A DNA stretch of 64,000 nt from Desmodus rotundus (GCF_022682495.2 NC_071391.1:43863998-43927997), one strand, 5' to 3'; counted from the first letter of the stretch, positions 10,851 through 22,925 are shown. Program-made: numbers and translations. Notes: generated from the sequence alone by a model not told the origin.

Positions 10851-12900
10851 CGCCAGGACTGAATTTGAATAAAATTAGTAATCAAGGAAATTTTGTTCCT
10901 CACGGACTATAGCATAGCTGATCTCCTCACATTTCCCATCCCAGAGACTCTTGTGAAACCCTCACACCGCATTCGAAATGGGTTCATCACTGAACCTACA
11001 GTGCAATAGGCTATACACTTCAAAGAAGATAGAAATAAAATTTTCAACCTTTTAAATAGCTTAAAAATAATAATCTTCACTAAAAAGGAAATTAATTTCC
11101 CCATTAACAAACAAAACACTCTTTTTATTCTGTACCAGGAAAGATTGATCTACACAAATGAATGCTATTTAAAATTTATCATTTATTAGTTTTTAAAAAA
11201 GAGATTACAAATATGCTTATGCTTGGTGTCATTGTTGAGCAATAGCAATGATGAATAAACATTTTCATAGATAAAATGTCTGGTAGATAAAACATAGAAA
11301 TATAACTACTTTATTTAGGTAGTGAACTAATGAATAATCTTATTTTATCTGACAATTTTAATTTTTCTATCATGAAAAAGTATTTTATTTGTGTCAAACA
11401 TATGAAAATAATTTGATGAAATTTGTTTCATTATTAAATTGAATACTAAAAATTTGGACTTTTATTAGAAGTTATTTAATTCATATACTCAAACCTTAAA
11501 GAAATTTACCCAATATTTCCTCTAATCCACAGTACTCAAATTTTCTGTTGGATTAACTCCGGGCTTTGAAGCATCTGGAATTGTCCTTTGAGAACTCTGG
11601 TATTGACTGTTAGCATGACAAAGAAAAAGGAGTTACGTTCACCAAAGAGTAGAGGTGTCTATAGAACAATATTACTTGTCCTTTACTTTATATTAAGATA
11701 TCTTCCTAATGTTACCTAATATTAAAAACTAGGTCAGTTTCTCCACTTACAAACATTAACTTGCTGGAAAAAAATAACATCTCTGATATGGTGTCTCAAG
11801 CTTTTAAAATAGAAAATGTTGTGTGTGTGAGCCCAGACTTCATGGGTAACTAGGAAGTCAAAGTCAGGATTTAGCCAATCATAGAGAGAAGATTTGAGAA
11901 GCACCCATAGCATCCCTAACTTCCCTAACCTATCAAAAACTCCCTTTCCCCAGACCACCCACCCAGGCCCATTTCAGGTCTGGAGTTCTACCTCTGGAGT
12001 TAAAAGTTTACAGGGTCTCTTGAAACAGACCCTGTTTAAAGCCTGTTTCATCCAGGGGACCCAGGCTGCTGGCAATCTCCTCATACATGTTTCAGTGAGT
12101 AGAAAAGTAGAATGAAATCATCACAGCTGTAAAATATCACCAAGGAAGGCTCAGAAAGCAAGGTAGAGGAGTGGAAATTATTCCTGGGGAAGACCACAAG
12201 AAGCTGATCCCAGAAGTAAGGAAAAATTATTGCTGGGGGAACGGGGTGAAATGTAGGTCCAGAGAATGAGAAGCATGTGGAAGGGTATTCAAAACAGTAC
12301 ATTGTACCTCTTGACCTCTTTTACCTCCTGAGGTCAGTCCTCAGACACAGGAATGCTCTTTTGCAGTCTATGTGGTGACAGTAACTGCTACCTGTCTGGG
12401 GTCTAAGTTCCCTGGCAATGTTGCACTTGCTATATGTGCAACGTAAGTCGCTCACGTGCAATCATTCTCTCAAAGGCAGAAGGCAAACTCCCCACTGCAC
12501 AGAATGAGCCCAGGAACACTTATTGCTGCTCCTGGAAAATCCCAGGGGAGTGACCTCTGGGACTTGGTGCCTGGTCCTGCCTCCAGCTAAACTGCAGACA
12601 GGGACAAATGAGTCAAGAAAATACTTAATTCCTTTTCTGCTGCATTGCCAATAACACCCTGATTGTGTACTGAGCAGTGAGCTCCATAGAGGTGTTTAGG
12701 GCACGAAATTTAAAGCCTCACTTAAGATCCAGAGAGTCAGTGCCCCCTTAAATTTGCATCCTAGGCATCTCATTCACCTTCCTTTATTCCCAGATCTGGA
12801 GGGAGCATTATTCAATTCAGCATCCACAGCTCCACATGTCTACCTGGACTACAGTGAAAGTTCTCAAACTATTTTTGCTGTCTCTGAAGATTTGCTCCAA
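10851..12900. other. Intergenic, no gene recognised
   Basis: Two kilobases of AT-rich DNA. Several short open frames exist on both strands but have no family features or splice signals. Nothing in it resembles a TRIM exon, which matters because this is where another TRIM family member might have been expected between the receptors and TRIM5. Confidence 0.45.
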
Positions 12901-12929
12901 GTACATCTCACTTCATTCCAGTAGTAAGT

Positions 12930-13800
12930 CCACGAGACAGCCAGAATAATCTTTGCAATATGTCAATTCTGTGCCGTTTCACTCCCAAATGAAACTTTCC
13001 ATCAGTCCCCTTCATCCCCTTAGACTTCAGAATAAGACCCAAGTTCCAAAGCACAAGGAGCAAGTTCCTGCTCACCTCCCCAAACCCTTCTAATCTCCCT
13101 CTTCTCTCTTCTCAGCCTCATCCACTTCCAGGGAGTGCCCACATCAAGGTGCACACAGTTCCTCAATGCTCACCCTGTTCTCATTTGAAATAGTGTTCTT
13201 TCTGCCTAGCATGTTTGCATTGCCATAGTTTGTCTGAAAAATTCCTATTTTTCTACACGAAGAGAAATAAACCAGTGAGAGAAAGACAAAAACCATACGA
13301 TCTCACTTATATGTGGAATCTAATGAAAAAAATAAACCAGTGAACAAAATAGAAACAGAGTCATGGACACACGGAACAGACTGACAGCTGTCAGCGGGGA
13401 GGTAGGAGTGGGGGACTGGATGAAAGAAAGTGAAGGGAGTAGCCAAAGAACGTATATGCGTGGCCCATAGACACAAACAACAGTGTGGTGATGGCCAGAG
13501 GGAAGGGTGGGGCAGGGGCTGGGTGGAGGTGGGCAAAGGGGGAGAAAATGGGGACGTCTGTAATAGTGTCAACAATAAAATTAAAGTTAAAAACAAAACA
13601 CAGCTCCAATATAAAATTTTTAACCATCCTGCTCTTTCTCCTAACAGCTCCCTGTGTTTTTTTCCCTACTTCTTGTCACTCTCTACTGAAAGTGCCTACT
13701 TCCATGTGTGTTTTTCCCACTAATCAGTGATCTCCTGGAGGACAGTAAAAAATTTCCTTACCATATCGGCATCCACAACATGTTACACAGTAATAGAGTA
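12930..13800 (+). repeat. LINE L2 3' fragment, split by a younger L1 tail
   Basis: L2-type wording appears in order: 'AGCCAGAATAATCTTTGCAA', 'AGACTTCAGAATAAGACCCA', 'CCAAACCCTTCTAATCTC', then after the interruption 'GATCTCCTGGAGGACAGTAA'. It is ancient and divergent. Confidence 0.6.
13265..13600 (+). mobile_element. Bat-type L1 3' tail
   Basis: Contains 'GATCTCACTTATATGTGGAA', 'CCAAAGAACGTATATGCGTG', a G-rich tract and 'GTGTCAACAATAAAATTAAA'. The last part is shared with the nested tail at 5318-5545. Confidence 0.8.
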
Positions 13801-13814
13801 AGATAAAGTTAAAA

Positions 13815-13990
13815 TAACTGACTGGTATGTAATTTTCTTAACAATGTACAAAGTGCCTTACATACATCACAATCAATCCTCAAACCTTATGATCTAGGTC
13901 AGGTCTCCATGTACACATGCACAGGTGAGGACTGGTGGGGTTGGTAAATTGCAGCCAGTGTTTTGCCTCAAGCACTATGCCCTGAATCAC
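13815..13990 (+). repeat. MIR fragment
   Basis: 'ACAAAGTGCCTTACATACAT', 'CAATCCTCAAACCTTATGAT' and 'AGGTGAGGACT' follow the MIR core order. Ancient and divergent. Confidence 0.5.
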
Positions 13991-14254
13991 CTCGTCTAGG
14001 TTGGGCTGCAGATCGCCTCAACATGTGGTGGTAGGATGAAGGCGTAAAGAAATGGATGACAAACGGGGGCAGGGAACATGCTGTTAACTCAGTATAATCT
14101 TTTCAAGATTGTTCCTTAAACAGGCAATTTACATACCAAAAGAAAAAAATCTTTTATTGCCCATAACTTTTCATACATTTATTTTTTTAAATATATGGAC
14201 CACAAATGAAAAACAAAATACCTGCTTCTAAGTTTATATTCATATCTTCTTTCA

Positions 14255-14340
14255 TTTTCCCTAAGGGCCTTTGCACATACTTTTGTCTCTGTCTGGAATG
14301 TTCTCCTCTTTACTTTAGCCTACTTGAGATAAGATACCAT
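14255..14340 (+). repeat. Short L2 fragment
   Basis: 'GGGCCTTTGCACATAC' followed by 'CTGTCTGGAATGTTCTCCTC' is the typical L2 3' wording. Confidence 0.6.
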
Positions 14341-14689
14341 AAAGTGACATAGAAGTGGGGTTTTAGGAGCCAGACTACCTAAACTAGAAAATTTTCCACT
14401 TAACAGCTGAACAATTAATTTTTATGTTTTATACTTTCTGAATGTTGTTTAATTCATTTTTCTTTAAATAACCAAACATTGAAAACTTTTCAAAAATACC
14501 AATTAAATTTGTTAAGCTTCTTTTCCTTTTTTCCTAAGCGTGGCTGGGTCTTTTGTAGACACACCTGCTTTTAGTCCAAGGGGAACACGATCGATTCTCT
14601 CTCAGATCAACATTTTCCAAACAGAAATCCCTGTAAATAAATAGGACCAGTTGTGAATTTTTTGTGATAGTGTTAGTTTCCAAAAACAT

Positions 14690-15075
14690 CTTTAGTAAAT
14701 AAATAAAGGGGAAATATAAAATACTGTGGTTTCCTTGGTGAATCTTAATTGCAAAATTTCTTCTTTTGAAATTTTTTCCTGCTGCACTTGCTAGTTTTTC
14801 AGCCATGATCTCTGAGTACTTTCTTTGGTTATATCTTCTGAACTCAGAATCAGCCAGCAGTTCTTCCACAATAATTTTCTTCCTTTGTTTCTTGGGAATT
14901 TGTGAATGGTAGAAGTCAGCTGGATTGTCCACAATGGCTCCCATTTAGAAGTACTTAGGGAAGCCATCCCTATTGTTTTTCTTATAAAACATTTCTGGAT
15001 CCATGCCAGCTCTCATCTTCAGTGCTTTGAGATCATTTTTTAGTTCACCTGTCAATTCTGGAGCTTTCATACCAA
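14690..15075 (-). pseudogene. DNTTIP2: DNTTIP2 processed pseudogene, 3' part (Fcf2 domain)
   Basis: DNTTIP2 (terminal deoxynucleotidyltransferase-interacting protein 2, TdIF2) is a nucleolar protein whose C-terminus is the Fcf2 pre-rRNA processing domain. The minus strand reads 'MKAPELTGELKNDLKALKMR' and 'DGFPKYF', then a stop, then 'MGAIVDNPADFYHSQIPKKQ' and 'IVEELLADSEFRRYNQRKYS', ending in a degraded lysine-rich tail near 14740. In the family a glutamine codon follows KYF; here it is TAA, so one premature stop lies inside the domain. There are no introns. The copy is truncated on its 5' side near 15075 and lies in repeat-rich intergenic DNA, which fits retrotransposition. The 3' limit is uncertain because no clean poly(A) tract was seen. 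Confidence 0.8.
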
Positions 15076-15124
15076 ACTAGCCATTATCTGTAACAGCTGA
15101 ATAATTTAGATAAACTTTCCACCC

Positions 15125-15295
15125 GCCATTTTTCTCACCTGTAATATGGAAACAATAAGGGGATCTACCTCACTGGGAGGGATTAAGGACCAAATTTGAT
15201 AATGTTTCTAAAGAGCTTGGCCTTGTAATTGGCACACAGCAAGAGTCCAATAAATATTACCTGTTATGTTAGCTCTTAGTTAAAATTAACCTTGT
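15125..15295 (-). repeat. MIR fragment
   Basis: Reads 'CTCACCTGTAATATGGAAAC', 'CTCACTGGGAGGGATTAAGG', 'AATTGGCACACAGCAAGAG' and 'CCAATAAATATTACCTGTTA', the usual order of the MIR reverse complement. Confidence 0.65.
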
Positions 15296-15699
15296 CTTTC
15301 AAATATCTTCCTCAAAGAATCTTTTCCTATCTCCCCAGGCCTGACTCAGATAGCTTTGTTATTTACTTTCTTGACACACTGTAGTTTTCCATAACAGCTA
15401 TCAAAGGTAGTGATTATTTTTATACACACTATCTGTTGATTATCTGAATAATATATGTCTTTCACAACAGAATGAATACTGTATGATGAGAGGCATTCCA
15501 TCTATTTTGTTCTTCACTATGTTCTGCCATGTAATCAGTGCCTTGCTTCTAACAGCTGTTCAGTGTATCTGTATTGAATGATTGAATGTGAAAATACATG
15601 AATGAAAGATCAGTTGTCTGCCCACCTCAGCAGTTTCACTTCTCATCACGTAATTAAATGTACACAGGTCTACTAAGCAACACACATTTCCTGGAACAC

Positions 15700-15880
15700 A
15701 TCATATCCTCTTAGACCTCTCAGCCTTTGTACTTGCTAGTTTTTGTTTTTTTTTTTAACCTGAAATGTCTTTTCTGTGTCTTCTTCTAACCCTTATTTAT
15801 CCCCAAGACTTATTAAGTTAACCAATTCCTCAAGATGTTCCTTAATCCCCAGGTGGTGATATTACCCCTTCACTCAGTTT
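15700..15880 (+). repeat. L2-like fragment
   Basis: 'GCCTTTGTACTTGCTAG' and 'CTGAAATGTCTTTTCTGTGT' resemble L2 3' sequence, with a T-run between. Weak. Confidence 0.35.
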
Positions 15881-15894
15881 CCATGGACTTCTTT

Positions 15895-16256
15895 GTTGGA
15901 GAAAGTCATTGAGAGCATGTGATCACCAGTTGACCCACTAGATGGGCCTGGACAATCTAAGGCTCCTGACCCCCTTTCTTGTTTTTGGAGTACACAGTCC
16001 ACCCACTGTTCCCGTAGATGGAGCCATTTTTCAAGAACACAACCTTAAGAATACATTGTGCTGTTTACACCATCTGGATGGTGTACAAAACTGGATCCTG
16101 TTGAAACCTCTATTAAAACTTTTAAGATGCTAGCAGGTGGGTACAGAGATCTATTTGTCTTGCATGTAAGATCCCTTGTTTGCTAAACCTGCCATTTATC
16201 AATCTGGAGTGGTCTGTCTCTTTCTTTAATCTCTCCTTGCCCTCCTTGTACAGGGG
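15895..16256 (+). mobile_element. Possible short solo LTR
   Basis: The block starts TGTTGGAGAAAG and ends CTTGTACA, with ATTAAA near 16112 as a weak poly(A) signal, followed by GGGGCC. The TG...CA ends and length fit an LTR, but I see no second copy in the window to confirm it. Confidence 0.35.
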
Positions 16257-16499
16257 CCAGTTTTGAATTTTACCCAGGGAACTCCTGAGGTCATGAACCA
16301 ACATTTTTGGATTTCCTCTGACTCTAATTCTTCGCTGAAATTTTATTTTACAAGTTTGTTGACCAAAAGTGACACACTTGGTTATCAAAGTTGCCATCTC
16401 CTTATAAAAGTGGAATTTAAGTTTATTAAATAGCATTTGAGGTTTATGTAAAGTCCTCCTAGTCCAAATGAACTTTCTAGTTGAGGCTATGTTTACTAT

Positions 16500-18803
16500 T
16501 GTAGGTTTCTCAAAACAATTAAATTAAATTAAAAAATGTAGTAAGAGAAAAGTAAGCCAACATTACATTTATAGGAAGAAGGAACCCAGGCCTGGTGTTA
16601 ACAATTTGTTCTCATGTAACTAATCTAAATACCAATCTCTTCCTTTTACCTTATGATATGTCTCACTTTCCCATTACCTGCTCTCCATTTCCTTCATCTC
16701 CTTGTCCTGAAAGTATCATCTCTCCACTGGGCTACTGTGCACGCATCTTACTCATCTTTCTAATTACACACTAAATACATCTACTATTCCACAGCCCAAC
16801 ACTTGATAATATTTTTGCTTTTGAAAAGGGGTCCCTCTCCTAAGAACCCAGAACACCAATCCAAAAGAACCTATGCACTCCAATGTTCATAGCAGCACAA
16901 TGTACAATAGCCAAGTGCTGGAAACAGCTGAAATGCCCATCAGTAAATGAGTGGATCAAAAAACTATGATACATTTACACAATAGAATTCTATGCAGCAG
17001 AAAGAAAGAAGGAGCTCCTACCCTTTGTGACAGCATGGGTGGAACTGGAAAGCATTATGCTAAGCGAAATAAGCCAGGCAGTGAAAGACAAATACCATAT
17101 GATCTCACCTTTAACAGGAACCAATTAACAAAACAAACAAATAAGCAAAATATAACCAAAGACACTGAAATTGAGAACAGGCTGACAGTGACCAGAGGGG
17201 AGAGGGGAGCGAATTTCAGGGGAAAAGGGTGAAGGGTTTGTAGGAACAATTATAAAGGATAATTGGACAATAACGGGAAGGGAGTGTGGTGGAAACAGGA
17301 GGGAGGTGGAGAGGGCTGGGGGTTAGGCTGGGGGTGGGGGAAGGCAGAGAACTGTACTTGAACAACAATAAAATTTTTTTAAAAGTTAAAAAAATAGAAC
17401 AAAAGCAAAAAAAAAAAAGGGAAAAGGGGTCCCTAAATGTTACATAACTGGGGAACTGCCATATATCCTGGTCACTGCAGACTCATGGGATACCAACAGC
17501 CTAACAGTTTTTTCCATACCAAACACTGGCATTTTCAAACTCAGACAAGGTGGTGCATTTTCTTAACAGAATGCATTTTTCTCCTCCTTCCCATTTCCTT
17601 CATCTTCTTCAGCTTGCAGGTCAGCCCTTAGGTTTTCAAGATGGAATTTCTGGACACCCTTTATCTGTTGCCATCATCTGATTTCCCATCAACATGCACA
17701 CCTCTCTAGTAGTGTTTTTATATCAGCTCATTTGAATATACATGGCTAATTATGTAATTTTATATTACTCTCCAGGTCAAGATCATAGTGATTTAAACCC
17801 TTGATTTAGACTCATATTTGTGTTTATGGATATTAGTCCAGTTGTTAGTAAGATAATTAGTTGAGTGATCTTGCCTAATATTTTGGTACTTCTTTCTCAA
17901 GACTGACATCAATTTTATCTCATGTTTTGTTTTTTTCAGGTATGTGATTTCTGCATTCCTCTGAGTCTAGTTATATTATCTCCTTCTCCACCATCAACAA
18001 CCATGCATACTTTCAGGCTCTTATCAATGCCCTTGGCATATTTCTAGGCCAAGTTGAATCTTATCATTTACAAACACAAGACTCTCCAGGAACTCCTAGC
18101 TGGTCTAGACCCCCTCGGTTCCACAGCTCCCATGATCTTGAATCCATGAAGTTACCTCTGTTTGTCAAAGATAAACTCAGTGGGATAGGAACAAATCTAT
18201 GAAGGGCAACCTAGAATACATTAGGTTCATCCCCATCCTGTGTATTGAAGGTAAATGATGTTTTTAAGTCACTTATCTACTCTATATACATCTGATAAAG
18301 GGTTTGTTCTTGCCACATACACAAACACATTTCATAATAAGAGAAATCATTCTAAACATTTATCAAATGATGGCAACTGGTTACACTATAAATAAGCAAG
18401 GCAGAACAGGTATTTCTGATTAAAACAAACAAACAAACATGTAAGGAGACAGTTAACTGAAGGATGAGAATGATTCTTACTGATACCAGGTGTAGCATTG
18501 CATGCTGAGAGAAGAACAGGTGATAAAGCCCAGACACGTAAGAGATTTGGTGCTTTTATCATCTAGGCTGTGTTTGCACATGGGAAAGAAGTGACAGAGA
18601 TGTTGAGTCCCACAAGGATCTTGATAGAAAGGCCTCAGGTCATCCTTCTGTTCAGTATAAGTAAAGGACAATAACAACCATCACACAGGTAAAAATGAAA
18701 TTTCTAATGTTAGATGAACTAAAACATTTAAAATTATCATGAATTGTCCTTTTTACCAGGTCACCAAGCTCCTTTCCTTGTCTCTCTACCTTTTCTTTTT
18801 TAG
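16500..18803 (+). pseudogene. Ghost TRIM5-type unit: intron 1 only, exons lost
   Basis: The sequence aligns with intron 1 of both TRIM5-like genes. 16620-16760 matches 30260-30400 and 56930-57070 ('CCTTATGATATGTCTCACTT' against 'CCTCATGGTATGTCTCATTC'). 17425-18800 matches 30965-32345 and 57950-58730, including 'GTCCCTAAATGTTACATA' and 'ACTGATACCAGG'. Similarity stops in the polypyrimidine run, about 100 bases before the expected exon 2 acceptor, and L1 DNA follows. No RING, coiled-coil or PRYSPRY sequence is present. I read it as the remains of a third tandem unit whose coding exons were deleted or replaced. Confidence 0.75.
16837..17420 (+). mobile_element. L1 3' end with 14-bp target duplication
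   Basis: Contains the ORF2 end ('AATGTTCATAGCAGCACAAT', 'GATACATTTACACAATAGAA'), a bat-type 3' UTR and 'GAACAACAATAAAATTTTTT' plus poly(A). It is flanked by 'GAAAAGGGGTCCCT' at 16823-16836 and 17421-17434, a clean 14-bp target-site duplication. The uninterrupted site is seen in intron 1 of the two TRIM copies. Confidence 0.92.
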
Positions 18804-19683
18804 TTAGGCCTATATTGCTATATATTGCTATATTGCTAGAAACTTTCCTCTCAGGACTGCCTTCCTTGTGTCCCATATGTTTTGTGTTGTTGTGTGTTCA
18901 TTTTCATTTGTTTCCAGAAACTTTCTGACTTCTTCCTTGATCTCATTGTTAGCCCATTCAGTATTTAATACCTTGTTACTCATTCACCATGTATTTGAAC
19001 GTTTTTGAGTTTTTACCTTGAGATGGGTTTCTAGTTCTAAGTCAGTGAAGATGCTTGATATAATTTTAATTTTCTTGGATTTGTTGAGGCTTCTTTTGTG
19101 TCCTACCATGCAGCATATCTTTGAAAATGATCCATATGCATTTGAAAATAATGTATATTTTGTTTCTCTGGGGTAAAATGCTCTGTAAATATCAATTGAG
19201 TCCATTTGATCTAGTGTGTCATCGAATGCCACAATATCCTTGTTCATTGTTTATTGCACATTCTATCCATTGTTGACAGTGGGGTGTTAAAATCATCTGC
19301 TGTAACTGTATTGTTATTGGTCTCTTCCTTAAAGTTCTCTGAGGTTTTCCTTATATATCTAGGTGCTCCTATTTTGGGTGCATATATGTTTACCAGAGTT
19401 ATATCCTCTTGTTGGACTACTCCTTTAAGTATTATGTACTGACCTTCTTTGCCTCTTGTTATGGCCTTTGTTTTGAAGTTTACTTTGTATGTTATAGGTA
19501 TTGCTACCCCAGCTTTTTTGTGATTGTCAATTTGCTTGGAACTTTTTTTCCATCCCTTAACTTTCAGCCTGTGTTTATCTTTTGTTCTGAGTTGGGTATC
19601 TATCTTGTAGACAGCAAGATATATATGTGGGTTGTGTTTTCTTATCCATTCAGCTACCCTATGTCTTTTGACTGGAACATTTA

Positions 19684-19845
19684 CCGTATTTTGCCATGTA
19701 TAATGCACACTTTTTTGCCCAAATTTTTGAGGGAAAAATAAGGATGCACATTACACATGGGTATAGTGTATACATGGGTATATAATGCAAATAATGAAAG
19801 TTTGGGCAAAAAACATGGGTATGCATTATACATGGCAAAATATGG
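19684..19845. mobile_element. Non-autonomous Tc1/mariner-type MITE, 162 bp
   Basis: Terminal inverted repeats begin CCGTATTTTGCCATGTATAA and end with the imperfect complement (TTATACATGGCAAAATATGG). It is flanked by TA on both sides (19682-19683, 19846-19847). The surrounding L1 reads continuously when the element and one TA are removed. There is no transposase frame. A relative lies at 49529-49702. Confidence 0.88.
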
Positions 19846-20184
19846 TAACCCATATACATTTAAGGTTATTATTGATAGGTATTTATTTATTGCCCTTTTC
19901 TCCCTTTGGACCTGTGTTCCTCTCTTACCTTCATCTTCATAAAGCAGTCCCTCTGGTATCTCTTGCAATGTGGGTTTGGTGGAGATGTGTTCTTTTAGCC
20001 ATTATTATTTATTTATTTATTTTGGTCTGGGAAGGTCCTTGTTTTGCTTTCCACTTTAAATGAGAGCCTTACTGATGAGAGTAGTCTTAGTTGTAGGTCT
20101 TTGCTTTTCATTACTTGGAATATTTCATGCCATTCCCTTCTGACTTATACTGTTTCTGTTGAGAAAACAACTAATAGCCTTTTT

Positions 20185-20399
20185 CAAAAAATGTATTTTA
20201 TTTGTTTATTTTCAGAGAAGGGGAGGGGAGGAGAGGGAAGGGAGAAAGAGAGGGAGAGAAACATTGACTGGTTGCTTTTCCTGTGCCCTCAGCTGGACCT
20301 GGCCTGCAACCCAGGCCTGTGCCCTGACTGGGAATCAAACTGGCAACCTTTTGGTTCACAAGCCTGAGCTCAATTCACTGAGCCACATCAGCCAGTGCA
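20185..20399 (-). mobile_element. VES-type tRNA-derived SINE
   Basis: Minus-strand bat SINE with box-B-like 'GGTTTGATTCCCAGTCAGGG' in divergent form, 'GGGAGAGAAACATTGAC' on the plus strand and a poly(T) start. Flanked by an imperfect duplication of about 18 bp of the host L1 ('AACAACTAATAGCC' and 'AATCAGCTTATAGCC'). Confidence 0.9.
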
Positions 20400-21861
20400 A
20401 GAAATCAGCTTATAGCCTTATCAGAGTTCCCTTGTATGTTACTAGCTGTTTCTCCCTTGCTGCATTTAAAATTCTCTCTTTGTCTTTAAATTTTACCATT
20501 TTAATTTTGATGTATCTCAGAATGTACCTCTTTGGATTCAACTTGGTTGGGACCCTCTGTGCTTCCAGAACTTCCTGACTTTTTTTCCTCAGCAAGTTAG
20601 ATAAGTATTCTGTCATTATTTTTTCAAACAGGTTTTCTATCCTTTGTTTTTTCTCTTCTCCTTCTGGTACCCCTATGATATGAATATTGTTATATTTCAT
20701 GTTGTCCTGCAGCTCCCTTAAACTATATTCTTTCTTTATGAGTCTTGTTTCATTTAGTTGCTATGACTGGGTGTTTTTCTCTATCTGGTCTTTCAACTCA
20801 CTGATTCTATCCTCTGCTTCATCTAGCCTGCTTTTAATTCCTTTCAGTGTATTGTTCATTTCAGATATTGTATTCTTCATTTCCTCCTGGTTCTTATTTA
20901 TAGTTTCTATGTCCTTTTTTCATGCTGATGTAGTTCCCATTGAGTTCCTTATAGCTCCCATAAAGTTCCTTATAGCTCTCACTGAGTTCCTTAGGCATCC
21001 CTATAACCATTACTTTGAGCTCTATGTCTGATAAATTGCTTGCCTCACTTTCATTTAACACTCTTTCTGGGGATTCATCCTTTCCTTTAGATTAGGGTTT
21101 TTTTCCTTGTCTCCCCATTTTAGGTGACTCTTTTTGTTTGTTTCTGCATATTGGATTGATCTGCCTTGACTCCCTTTCTTCAGGGGGTGGCCTTCTGTGG
21201 TACTTAGTGGTGCAGTCTCCTTGATCTCTTGAACTTTATGCTCTTGGGATGCCCTTTACACAGTTTATGTGGGCTCTCTTGTTGTAATTGGGTTTTGGTT
21301 GTTCGCTCATTTGTTGGTGGGTTCTCCCCTCTGGCTGGCTGACTGAGTCACAACCCCACCATGTCCTGTATGCTGCTTTAGAGGGTCTGCCAGAATATAT
21401 CAAAACAACCAAGCAAACAAAACCCACACCAGCAAAATATTCCACAAGCATAACTGCAATATCAATAACAAATGAGCAAAGATTAATAAAAATGGAAAGA
21501 GAATAAGAATATTATAAGAAAGGAAAAAATAATATGAGGTGACTAATGGAAAGAAAATGATTTTGAGAGGGTAGGGGTAGGGGAAATAATAAGAGTGGGG
21601 AATAGAAACAAGGCTAAGAAAGGTACAAAAAAAAATTTAAAGTGAAAATAAGAAAGGGGAACCAGAAGTGCCAGAAAATCAAACTGCATGGCACTCCGAC
21701 AATCAAGGGATTAAAGAAACAATCAACCAGACCAACCAGGCTGGTAGGAGGGAGACAATCAGAAGATCAGCCAAAATCTGTGCTGCGGGCACAAGCAAGT
21801 AGGCTCGGTTTCTACCTACACTGCTGCCATCTTCCTCCTCTTCTTCTTCTCAAGTAATTAA

Positions 21862-22925
21862 CATGTTTTCTAATACTGGTTTGGTGATGATTAACTCTAC
21901 CTTTTTCTTATCTGGGAAGCTCTTTATGTTCCCTTCTATTCTAAATGATAGTCTTGCTGGCTAGACTAATCTGGGTTGTAGGTCTTTGCTTTTCATCGCT
22001 TGAGTGTTTCATGTCAATCCCTTTTGCCTGCAAAATTTCCATTGAGAAATTAGCTGATAGTCTTACAGGATCCCCCTTATAAGTAACTAACTGCTTTTTG
22101 CTTGCTGCTTTTCAGATTCTCTCTTTGTATTTTTCATTTCTTACTGGTTTTTTTTTTTATGCTTTCTATCTTTTTTTTTTTTGTTTCCTATCTCTTTGTT
22201 GAAGTTCTCACTGAGATCATCTATTCTTTCCCTAAATTCAGTGAGCCTCTATATAACAAGTGTTTAGAATTCATCTGGTAGATTGCTTGCTTCGATTTTG
22301 TATAGTTATCTTTTTGAAGTTTTGTCATGATATTTTATTTGGGCCATGTTTCTTTGTGTCTTTATTTTGGCTGCCTCCCCATTTTAGCAGAGGCAGATGT
22401 TTAGTAGATGTTTATATCTATGTATTATGTATACTTTCCAAGTCTGCCTGTTTTGGCAGAGTGGCCTTATGTAGTAGGTGTTCTTTAGTATTCCTGTTGA
22501 CTTCAATAGGGTGCTCCAGGGGTGTCACTTGTGTGGGTTGTGTGCCTCTTCTGTTGCATTGCTGTTGGTAAGTTGGTGGGTGGGATTGATCCTCAGAATG
22601 AGTGGCTATGAGGAATAGCATTTACTGCAGTGCAGAAGCTGACTCCATGGTGGGATTCATCTTAGTGGGCTCTAGTACCTGCTAAGTCCACCCTTTGGCT
22701 GTGTCAATTGTGGTGCTAATTGGTTGGCGCTCTACTGTGGTTTGAATCTGGCCACCAGGTTTGTTGGTTCTTGGGCCTCTTGGGAGGGGCTCTGGTGTAG
22801 GCCAAGGTCAACCACTGCCTGTGTGTTACCCAGCACCACATGGTAGAGGCTACAAAGAGATGTGAGGTTGGTGGTTGCCTGTGCTGAGCTTGTAGGTGCC
22901 TTGGAAAAGTAGTACTATGTAATTC
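21862..22925 (-). mobile_element. L1 5' UTR/ORF1 fragment upstream of TRIM copy 1
   Basis: Minus-strand L1 ORF1 and 5' UTR, heavily mutated ('AACTAACTGCTTTTTGCTTG', 'GTGTTTAGAATTCATCTGGT', 'GCAAGTTGGTGGGTGGGA' type wording). The same element occurs at 47620-48605, upstream of TRIM copy 2, and a close relative at 62560-64000. It therefore belongs to the duplicated unit. Confidence 0.75.

Larger units (their letters stand above)
18830..21860 (-). mobile_element. LINE-1, 5' UTR, ORF1 and start of ORF2, stops in all frames
   Basis: On the minus strand the element starts near 21855 ('AAGAAGAAGAGGAGGAAGAT', the L1 5' end). It runs through a 5' UTR and ORF1 remains at 20410-21000 ('IIGVPEGEEKKQRIENLFEK', RRM region) to the ORF2 endonuclease region at 19244-19700 ('ITRGKEGQYIILKGVVQQED', 'VNIYAPKIGAP'). 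It ends in the endonuclease to reverse-transcriptase linker near 18830, so most of ORF2 is absent. Frameshifts and stops make it inactive. It carries a SINE and a MITE, and it follows directly on the ghost TRIM unit. Confidence 0.85.

Noticed and set aside
19244..19708. Endonuclease-like minus-strand frame of 154 codons
   Set aside because: It is L1 ORF2 sequence within a decayed element, not a host nuclease gene.
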